A DNA stretch of 64,000 nt, from assembly GCA_000507305.1 (NCBI GenBank), contig DF239911.1, forward strand, positions 1 to 64,000, read 5' to 3'. The notes under the pieces are model-generated. The model did not search any database. It saw nothing but the letters and a program-made list of their open reading frames with translations, and was not told the DNA's origin. How positions within the stretch are numbered: the stretch's first letter is position 1; each line of letters opens with the position of its first letter. Source of the DNA: Breviolum minutum Mf 1.05b.01. Taxonomy: Eukaryota; Sar; Dinophyceae; Suessiales; Symbiodiniaceae. This document shows positions 55,641 to 64,000 of the stretch, piece after piece. A program made the position numbers and the translations under genes.

Positions 55641-56018
55641 GAAAGCATCGCGCACGACTGCTGATGGCATTTGTGGCCAAGGTGGGTGTGGCGCCCCTAC
55701 TATGATCTGAACGTCACTGACGTGTATCATCCACAACTAGCTCAGTGATGACGAAGTCTCGCAGTGGATGTTCAAAAAAAATGTATTATTTACCGTCAAT
55801 CCACCGCAAAAAAAAAAATCAACAAAATCAAATTCCCCCCCCCCCCAAAAAAAAGTTAGTACTCCAAAATCAATGAGCAATACATGATCCCAAATTTATA
55901 TAGTGTTTAGGAGTTTTTTTTTGAAGAAAGTTTTGCCCCACCGATCCTGGACCAGGAGGCGAGCGGTTCGTACCTTGACTTAACAATAGGATATATATTT
56001 GGTTTTACAGATATATCG

Positions 56019-56103
56019 TACTTGGATGTCCCAGGAAGTTAGTAAATGGTTAGTAAGTGGGTTATAACCNACCATTTTACTAACTTCCTGGGACATCCAA
56101 GTA
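56019..56103. repeat. Family F element, loop missing, with N
   Basis: TACTTGGATGTCCCAGGAAG to CTTCCTGGGACATCCAAGTA. 85 bp instead of about 125. An N at 56070 marks the hairpin centre. Confidence 0.92.
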
Positions 56104-56491
56104 GATGATCATCAGTTTTCTTTTGATTTCGGTAAGGAGGTTGGAACGCTGGAACGGACCAAAATTGGTATCCAATCCCACTAATTTTGAATCTGCTGAG
56201 GAGTAGCTTTCTTCTATCATTGCATGTTTCCCACTACAATAGCCTGAAATGTTATTCACTATGAGTAGCATGCAAAACTAAATTTAAACCTTTTTTTGCA
56301 TTATGAATCATGATGAGCATCAGGTCTATCAATCAAGTTATAGTGCGGAATCTTTGTCGGGAATCACATGGTGGTCATTTTTTGTTCGCGTTGCATGTTA
56401 TTTGTAGGTGAGCCATGCATGTAGGATATAACAAATACCCTTAGCCCCTAAGATGATATTATTGTAATATGCCTGTTTGTCACATTAACAG

Positions 56492-56548
56492 GCCTTCGGG
56501 GCGCTAGACGGAGAGACGCGCATATTTGTAATCTTTGTGCTGTCGAGA
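56492..56548 (+). CDS. Small exon candidate: AFGALDGETRIFVIFVLS
   Basis: CACATTAACAG acceptor, then AFGALDGETRIFVIFVLSR. Ends near CTGTCGAG. Short, so weak. Confidence 0.4.
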
Positions 56549-57253
56549 AAAAACTAGATTCAGAGATATTCGATTAGGTCTGGCATCAAGCTGCAGGGTA
56601 GTAAATACATACTTTTGTGTCAAAGGTACACGGTAGTATTCAAAAACTCCTGCAAAGGTTTGTATGTATTTTTTGTTTCCTTTGTTGTTTTATTCGCTGT
56701 CCTTTGTTGGATTATGATTATGTTGGTTTTGTTTTCCTGCGCCCCAATTTTTTTTCAACCGTCTTGGAGTCAAATGTGTACCTTTTATAGGGTGCTCATT
56801 CCCATCCATATGGGAACAACTTTGCCTAGTATTCAGTTGCTCCGGTCCAATGTGGGTATTTACCTTGCAGGCTGCGTGCGTTTCATGTCGGCAACGGCCC
56901 AATTCTTTTACTTGGTGGCTCACCGTAGTTAGGAGCTAGTTATAGGTTGAGTTTTAACAGTTAACATGTGTTTAACTCTAATTACTCCTTTGACAGGGTT
57001 ACTACCCAACGTTACTAACTACTGTAGTTAGGATCACAAAATCGCCATGTTTCCCAAACGATTCGTCGTTTAATCAAGCTTAAGATCAGGCGCAGCTGAC
57101 AGCCGGGTTTGGGGAGCTTTACGTGTTTGAGAAACAACATGACACAGTTTGCCGAAAATGGGCCTATATATGCCTGCAGACCCCCCCAAAAAACAAATAT
57201 AAGTTGTCTGCGAGTCCCACCAATTCATAAATTTTTGAAGGGATTATCTTGGG

Positions 57254-57348
57254 TACCTTTTGGTAAACTAACATAGCCATGAAACACCATTTTTTTTTCT
57301 TGGTAAATACCAGATTTTCCATACCTATGTTGGTTGCACTGGAGTGTA
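57254..57348. repeat. Family B element, eroded
   Basis: TACCTTTTGGTAAACTAACA on the left; ACCTATGTTGGTTGCACTGG then AGTGTA on the right. Confidence 0.7.
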
Positions 57349-59377
57349 GTGTTGGTTGGAATTTCATGTTGGATCTAACCTCCCACCCAGTAACAATCTC
57401 CAACCAGAACATGCCATCTTTAGTAACGGATCCTGAACTAACTAAACCTTCCTCTGCAGAGAAGCATCCGGGGTGGCGGTACAACCCAAACTATATTACT
57501 AAGCTTGAATTAAGGTCATTTGGGTGGGATTCCCGCTTCGGTCGGACCACCGTTTGGGGTGGCTACTTATAGCGGGTTGGTCGCTACAATCAGTTTGCCC
57601 ACATATGCTGTATGAAATCCTCAGCAATCGTCATTTGGAAAATGGTCGTACCCTTGGGTTGGTACACTAGCTATTTAACCCCGGCAAGGAGCCCATTAAA
57701 AGAGATATACCCAATAAGTAACCACTTTTATTAGGTGTAAATGGGGTTGAGCATTAATGGGTCCATCCTTGAGATCTAACCACTGTCAACTGGTGCACTT
57801 GAAACACCTTCCCTGAGGCAAGTCCCGGTGTGGAAACGGGGTACGCCAAGTGCCAATGCCAATGCTGGGAGCCTCTGTCTCGGGGAATCTTGGAGTCAAT
57901 CAGAATTCGGTCATAGTTTCGGTTTCACAGTTCTATACTTGTAAAGGATTTTATTATTTATGTATTATATAAGAATGATTCATGTTAGGTGCATGTTTTT
58001 TTACATAGCAACACAATATTTTTGGTGTATTTGATTTGCTATGGATGCGCGCTTTCTTGTGCAAAGAACAAAGTCACTGTATGGACATGATTGTTGTTTT
58101 CTTATGCTTATTCATTGTGAGAGAGCATCAGAAGGTGTATACGGTTTTGTTGGATACATATAGAATATGACTTGCATGTTTCTATCAAAACTCCAACATG
58201 CCCAAAACCTGCAATTAGTTGTTTGTTTCAGGAAATCCTTTGGGATATTTTTATTTTGGGTGCTAATCTGGTGTTAAATTCCCATGAGTTTGTTGGAATT
58301 TTCTTAGAACAATAAGCTGCTCACATTCATGCTCCCACCCATGGGACCCATTGTAACTTTTCGGTCGATCCAGCTTGGGGAATCTTCAAAAAAGCTGACC
58401 ATATTCCAAGTAAGATATTCCAGTCAAGGTAATAGTGAGACGATCAAGGCAACAGGCTTAGAACGTGTCCATAGTTATGTACATCTGGCACATGCCATAA
58501 AGATTTGATCCACCCATAAGATGATACCAAGAAGATCTCAAGACGAGTCAGCCAATCATCATAGCTGTGTAAGGATTTCCTCCCAAGATCAGGCAAATAT
58601 GGGCAAATGATTGCAACCTCAGCCGAGGCCACCCCAAATGGTGGTTAGTAAGGGAAACCCCCAAAAGTCTCTTAGTTCAGGTTTAGGAATTATATAGTAT
58701 TTTAATGTATTTTACCTAGAGGGGTCAATCAGAGCCATATCAAGGGATAGCCATGGTTAGTTAATTACAATTGTTCTCCCACACTTCCATTTCCGAGGAA
58801 GTGACGAGGTCAACATGATCTAATAGGGGCCCCTTTCTCTGGAATGTGTGTCAACAAGTGTGTGCCTGTACCCTTTGGATGTGTTCTGACCGTTACTAGA
58901 ACACAGTGCAGTATTATTGAAATTTGGATGCATGTGCTAGTCCATTGTTATTTTGCTTCATATCCGTGCTTTGCGGGTCACTCAAACAGTGTAAATGACA
59001 CTAAAATTGCACATGAACATTTGCACTATTAGACTTTTACTTATGATATGTGAGGGTACCATGAATGTTGACTTCTCCTTTTGAAAGTGAACCAGGTGTG
59101 TCATTTAATAGTCAGGCTGATCCGGAACCTGCACTTTTATTCAGTGTGCCTGAACATACGTATAGTAACATTTGCGCTGGGGTCTAAACTCCCATTATTT
59201 CATATTATTTCCATATAGTAGGGGATGGTCATCAACCCAATAATTGGGGTTTTATATACCCACTATCAGGATTCCCTAATAAAGGTGGGATGACCATCCC
59301 CAATATAAGGAGTTGATCGACCCCAGCACCTATAGTAACATAGTACCTGTCACTGCAACTGTTTCTTCGTTTCTGCC

Positions 59378-60849
59378 ATGGCCTTCTTGCGAGCATCAAC
59401 TGCTCCAGAGATGATCAGGACCACGAGGAAACATCTGACGGCTCAGGTCCATCAGTTGTAGGTCCATCAGTTTGTACCCAAAGTTCCCAACGGATCCCAG
59501 CGACTTTCACGGCTGAAACTTAAATCAATGGTTGTGAATGGTGCTTCGAGGTTGGTATATAGTTGGTAGGTTATGCTTTAAAGTCTTCAGGTGTTCAAGT
59601 GACACAACCACCAACATCAAGGACCAATCAACAATTAACTAAGATTGAATCAAAATGTGCTACAAGCTGTTAGATGAACACAGAATCTTTAGCTCATATG
59701 AACAAAAAGATGGATTTCTCTTTCCAATCTGTCCAATCCTGCCATTTGCCATTTTTTTTAGGGACAAGGATCGGCAAGGAAAACCCATCGTCCTATTCGC
59801 TAAAAATAGTGCTACTGTTGATGGAAGAAAATGTAGCAGCAGTTGATAGGAAGCTTATCCTGCATCCTACTGTTTACAGGGTTTGATACATCCCAGGTGG
59901 TTAGACGGATTTCAGCCATCAACAGTAGGAGCAGTATAGATGTATCTTGGATTCCTGGATTCGATGTTGAAGATTCTCTTGAGAGTGAACTCGACCTTGA
60001 GTTCCGAAACCCTCCAAAAAAAAGACCTTTGAAATCATTGGGCGGGTCAAATACTTGCATCATCCCAGTGGAAGTAAGTGGAAGTTCGGCCATCCGGTTC
60101 GTGGATCCCACAACCCGATCCTTAGGGGACAACAACTAACAATGGTTACCAACCGCTTACAAGTGCCGGGATGATCCTCCAAGTAGATGATTTGCCTAGT
60201 CCATACCAAAGGGGTTGTAGAATCCATAAATGGGGATGTTGAGAGTTCTTGTTTCGGGCTGCGGATAAGTTTCCTTTTTTCTTTTCAGCACAGAAAGGCC
60301 CCACGTGGGTGCAGAGCATGGTCAAGTAGATCCATTGTAGACAGATAGTTGTTCTTTGGGGGTATCCCCATCCACTAACAGTGAAATAATATTCTGTTCA
60401 TTTTTTTGAAGGGACCCCTATAAACCTTCACTTTCCACTGGCTAGTCGGCCGGGGATGATACCCCCAAGTTGTTCTTATTTACAAATTTGTGCGCAGGAA
60501 AAATAAAATAGCATCTAGGATGATACACCAGTTGGGTAGAAATCCATCTTGCGCACTTCCTAGATGTGAAATGTCAGGCACCATCATCATTTGAACATTT
60601 TCTAGGTGGTGGTTTCAAACATTATTTATTTTCAACCCTATTTGGGGAAGATTGCCATTTTGACTAACACTTTTCAAATGGGTTGAAACCACCAACCAGT
60701 TTTGATCATCATTTTTTTCGCATTCTCAACCTCCAACCCCACCTCCCCCCCTGTAGCATCAACCCAATGGCACCTCCTAACTGTAGCCTTTGACTTTCAG
60801 CTGGCTCCAAAGACAACTGCCGGCCCGGTAGTGAGTCGCCATGAAAGAT
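59378..60849 (+). CDS. Unrecognised gene, about five exons joinable in phase
   Basis: The proposed start is ATG at 59378: MAFLRASTAPEMIRTTRKHL. The frame meets TAG in a 15-bp repeat unit (59449-59463) and resumes as VHQFVPKVPNGSQRLSRLKL up to GCTTCGAG/GTTGG at 59552. The next exon after TTTTTTTAG (59760) begins G GAC AAG and gives RDKDRQGKPIVLFAKNSATV with matching phase. A GA-AG intron inside the family J element (59827-59915) joins in frame to INSRSSIDVSWIPGFDVEDS, LESELDLEFRNPPKKRPLKS and IIPVE, ending at GTAAGT (60074). Two further pieces fit the phase: KGPTWVQSM (after GCACAG, 60295) and LAPKTTAGPVVSRHER plus TGA (60801-60851). R-D-K-x-x-x-G-K-P-I-V-L-F faintly resembles the CRAL-TRIO entry strand. 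All joins are inferred. Confidence 0.5.
59449..59477. repeat. 15-bp tandem unit GTCCATCAGTTGTAG
   Basis: GTCCATCAGTTGTAG is followed directly by GTCCATCAGTTTGTA. The first unit begins GT, ends AG, holds an in-frame TAG, and its removal keeps the frame. Confidence 0.85.
59811..59928. repeat. Family J element inside a gene
   Basis: CTACTGTTGATGGAAGAAAA to TTTCAGCCATCAACAGTAG. The outer arms may remain in the mRNA as codons. Confidence 0.88.
60115..60184. repeat. Family G element, 3' half
   Basis: TTAGGGGACAACAACTAACA, ACCGCTTACAAGTGCCGGGA then TGATCCTCCAAGTA. The left half is replaced by exon-like sequence. Confidence 0.75.
60602..60699. repeat. Family A element with TTTT flanks
   Basis: CTAGGTGGTGGTTTCAAACA to GGGTTGAAACCACCAACCAG. 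TTTT on both sides. Confidence 0.93.
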
Positions 60850-61086
60850 GAATATGTCAACATGCTGGATGCCTTGTTGGTGGATTTGCGACGTCAACTC
60901 TTGCAGGAAACGGATCCGGCATATCTTTTTTTTTCGTTCGATTCGTGTGTTGTTGAAAATCCAGGGTTGGTTTCAGTTTTTTTTGGTGGGTCGAATGGTT
61001 TGAAAGCGCAGGTTTACGTTGTTGATGATGATGGTGGTGGTGCTGACATAACGGCTGGAACGGTCTACCATATCACCTGGGACTAA
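60841..61086 (+). CDS. 81-codon open reading frame, unrecognised
   Basis: ATG at 60841: MKDEYVNMLDALLVDLRRQL, LQETDPAYLFFSFDSCVVEN, later GGSNGLKAQVYVVDDDGGGA and ITAGTVYHITWD, stop TAA at 61084. An in-frame TGA at 60832 blocks extension. It overlaps the last codons of the preceding gene model in another frame. Good protein-like composition: an N-terminal amphipathic helix and an acidic C-terminal half. It could be a first exon that reads into an intron. Confidence 0.5.
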   Translation: MKDEYVNMLDALLVDLRRQLLQETDPAYLFFSFDSCVVENPGLVSVFFGGSNGLKAQVYVVDDDGGGADITAGTVYHITWD

Positions 61087-62017
61087 GATAGCATCTGAAC
61101 AGATGGCATCCAAATAGAAGAGTGGTCTTCAAACCATCACATTACCATGTTATTCAATTTTCAGTTTCTATAACCTGTGTTGGTTCAAGACTCCCCAAAG
61201 GATTGCGTATCTATCCTTTTCCCATTGGGTCACCCACAATAGGTCTCAGCCCAGAAATAATACACGTGGAACGTGGATAGAATTGCCATAGCCGGTCCAC
61301 CCACGCCTTTTTTCCCCAGCCTAATTCAGAGAGCAGCCATGAGCAGCCTAATTCCGAACGTCAGTCACAGAGAGTGAACAAGATTCAGAGGTGGAGTGGT
61401 CAAGATATGTCAAGATCAGCGATATTTTGCTGGCTGCATTGATGGATGTATGATGTAATCATGGATGATCATTGATTTCTATGTGTCAGGAGTGATCCAG
61501 GCAGTATCAGCCAAATGTTTGGTTGAACCTTTCTAAATGTTTGCCCGTTGATGATTTCCCAAATTATGAGATGGATGTTGATCTCTCCTAGAGAAACAAC
61601 TCATATGTGAGAATTTGCCAGTCATCTTCAGGACTTCCTGACTTGGAATATTAATAAGAATGGCTTCATTTTGAAATGTTGAGATGACATAGACATGCGG
61701 CATGCGTTTGTACGGCTTAGTGATTTACAAGTAGCATGTTTATTTTTCAATGTAAAGTATACACAATTGCAGATACCGAGTGAACACTTTAGAAGCCTCA
61801 TGAATGCTATGGTTTTTCAAATACGTTTTTTCTACGGACCATTCACTCAGCTCAGCTGAACATGACAGGCCTATGAGACCTGCAACGATGGTTTCCAGGA
61901 AGAACGACCCAGTCGTGCGGTGAGCGCGTCGAGCAACTTGGTGTCGAGCTTCTGAAACCCTCATTGTGGCAATACCCTGAATCTCCACTGGGGTAAACTT
62001 TGAAAGTTCAACTCCTG

Positions 62018-62137
62018 TGCACTCCCTAGAATTAACAGCAAAAGTTCTGAAATAGGCAGGTTTTCGCCCCCAAAAGGAAAGGACTCATCTTCCAAGCACT
62101 GAAAATCTCAGTAGCATTTGCTGTTAGTTTCAGGGAC
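62018..62137. repeat. Family C element
   Basis: TGCACTCCCTAGAATTAACA then GCAAAAGTTCTG on the left; CATTTGCTGTTAGTTTCAGG then G on the right. Confidence 0.88.
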
Positions 62138-63576
62138 GAATTCAGTTCAGTATATACAAAATGAGATCAACAAATTGCTTTGGGGCTGGGCAGCCCAACT
62201 AAGTATCGTACCATGCCCGAGTTCACCTCGGTGCTGATTTTTTTGGGTATAGAAATATTTCCAGATCCCAATATGAGGACCGACCAAGGAGTGAAGTATA
62301 CGTCCAGTTGTTCAAACTGTTCGACCTGGCAACTTTACCTTTCGAAATCACATCTAAGTGGAGACCTAAGTCTCCACCAATCAACCTCTTACCACCAAAA
62401 ATGGCTACAGTACTTGAAAAAATAAATGGCACAGTCCCTACATATTGGTTGAATTTAGGACCCTTTACTAACCTACCTTTTGGTATCTGTGCCATCTATG
62501 TTGACCTTAAGGTATAAACTACAAGCGAACATCGGATATCCTAAACGAACAGTATGTTTTTTTTGTTTATCTTCTTGGGCAGGTGATCTGGACCATTTGT
62601 GACCGCATTTTGTTAATCAAAACGTCAGAGGCACTTGTTTGTTTCGTCCCCAAGTTAGTGTTTGTGTTTTTTTTGTTGATTGACCCTACTAGGATGTTGC
62701 AAGAAGGCAGCACATGGTTAGTATACTTACTTCAACTATAAGTTTTGAAGTTACCAACATGTTTTAGTTAGCTCACTTCAAAAAAAAACTGCTTACTAAT
62801 TGAGAGAACCACAAGCGAACTCCCGGAATATACCTGGTTATATCCACCATTTTTGTTTTTGGATCACATCTCCCACGGATGCCATCACGGTGGGGTGGTT
62901 GAGGTAGCTTGACCGAAGCCATGAGCCAAGCGATGTCAGTCGCTTCCGCCGTCCATTTGGATGGCCAGCATCTTGGCAGAGATTGAACGATGAGATTTCT
63001 GGTGTTTTTTTTCGAACATGTCCGGTGGGTTCCAACATGGGGTCGTCATGAAAAAAGGGACCTCTATGTTTTTAAGGGGGGGGATTTGGATTAAAGAATG
63101 CGACGTTCTTTATGCTAATTTGGAGGGATTTCTCTGATGATTTATATATAATTGACTGTATGGGTTGTTGATGTAATGACTTCTCAAGGTTAAGGACGTT
63201 CGCTGGATTTCCAGGTGAGTAAACCCTGGGGGTTAGCTGTGGAGCTTTTTTTTTCTGTTGCAAGATTCTGTTAGATTTTTCAGGTGACGTATCCTAAGGG
63301 TATCTCTATATTATTGCGTAAGTCGCTAAGTCCCATGATACCAAGCAAATAATATATGTACATATCTATATATACATCTAGATATGTTAAATACAAATTA
63401 TCTACCAATATTATATCTCTGCATGTTTATAGTTGTCATGTTTGGGCCTTTTTTACCGTTTTTTACCTTCACTTTCCCACTGAGGTGGGCAGATATGATA
63501 TACACCCATTGAATTTATTTATGATTTCTTTTTGTATCCAACAAAACATGCAGAGATTTGATGAGATTTGCACCCC

Positions 63577-63608
63577 TGCGTGTGTGTGTGTGTGTGTGTT
63601 TGTGTGTT
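63577..63608. repeat. (GT)n microsatellite
   Basis: About 15 GT units with two T interruptions. Confidence 0.95.
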
Positions 63609-63964
63609 TTGTAGGTTAATACATGGGAGCGGTGAGATACAAAAAGTCATAGTTTAGGCACTTGTCCTCGGGGAGTATCCAAACAGCAAAGATACTCCTT
63701 ACGTCGTGTCCTGTCGTCAACAAACCACTCTAATGGACGGGGATCCTGGTTTTTTTCTTGACTCATATGGATTCAGGAAGTGTCTTCATAGGCCGCATGT
63801 CAGGGGAAACAACACGTCCACGTTTGGTATAGAAAGCTGCTTTATAGAAGGGATCAAAGGATAGGTGGACATTCAACTGTTTGTTCTTGACTCGTAAGGT
63901 TGAGGTGATCTTTAATGTCGTGGGCGTGTGTGCTGGTGTTGAGTCTGTACGTGTGTTGTTTATT

Positions 63965-64000
63965 TACACCCCCGAAAACTAACATGGATACCCAAAATGA
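63965..64000. repeat. Family L-type left arm cut by window end
   Basis: TACACCCCCGAAAACTAACA then TGGATACCC. The right part lies outside the window. Confidence 0.7.

Larger units (their letters stand above)
56104..59377. other. Long stretch with one small exon candidate, B element and inverted repeat
   Basis: Exon candidate 56492; B-like element 57254; O fragment at 58614-58665. An inverted repeat at 59216-59306 pairs AGTAGGGGATGGTCATC with GATGACCATCCCC. An open patch at 57345-57570 (HPVTISNQNMPSLVTDPELT) is weakly exon-like. Confidence 0.4.
61087..64000. other. 3' end of window: no recognised exon
   Basis: It holds C (62018), a (GT)n run at 63577-63608 and the left arm of an L-type element at the very end. 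A GC-richer patch at 62870-62990 is open on both strands. Confidence 0.45.

Overview
The window looks like nuclear DNA of a dinoflagellate, assembled as draft sequence (scattered N's and one 93-base gap). The evidence is: short exons carrying the P-x-V/L-I/V-S/T-x-N pentatricopeptide (PPR) signatures common in dinoflagellates; splice junctions of GC-AG and GA-AG type beside GT-AG; well over 85 percent non-coding sequence; and very many short inverted-repeat elements, many at or next to intron edges. No bacterial operon, rRNA, tRNA, CRISPR or plastid gene was seen. A Polarella- or Symbiodiniaceae-like alga is the best guess. This is inference from gene style, not from a marker gene.

Layout. 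From about 2.8 to 25.9 kb, on the + strand, lies a series of small exons, most encoding one PPR module or part of one. I read this as one or two very intron-rich PPR protein genes. An 80-codon terminal exon of an unrecognised gene follows at 26.97-27.21 kb. A complete SEC61G (Sec61 gamma / SSS1) gene of two coding exons is at 27.76-28.74 kb and is the one gene identified with high confidence. From 31 to 61 kb there are scattered exon-like islands, all read on + : 31.2, 31.8-32.2, 35.3, 36.8, 38.2-38.6, 39.9-40.26, 43.3-43.85, 45.1, 49.6-50.1, 51.0, 52.7, 53.4-54.0, 55.5, 56.5 and 59.4-61.1 kb. They have plausible splice sites but no recognisable family. Their grouping into genes is uncertain.

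The dominant structure is a collection of at least 15 families of short (about 85-150 bp, longer when nested) terminal-inverted-repeat elements, present in roughly 90 copies or fragments. I name them A to R here. Most families begin 5'-TAC and end GTA-3', as expected for insertion at a TA target. Family A instead begins and ends in CTAG-like sequence and shows 4-bp flanking repeats. No transposase was found. Several element ends carry GT or GA on the left and AG on the right, and at several places they coincide with exon edges. At 21,034-21,149 a family A copy can be removed exactly as a GT-AG intron with the reading frame kept across the junction. The window therefore looks like a snapshot of introner-type elements, that is mobile elements that become introns, with several unrelated families active side by side, nested and stacked.

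How things work together: PPR proteins bind organelle RNA one base per module, and Sec61 gamma is part of the ER translocon. These genes are functionally unrelated neighbours on one strand, which fits the unidirectional gene arrays of dinoflagellates. No shared pathway is implied.
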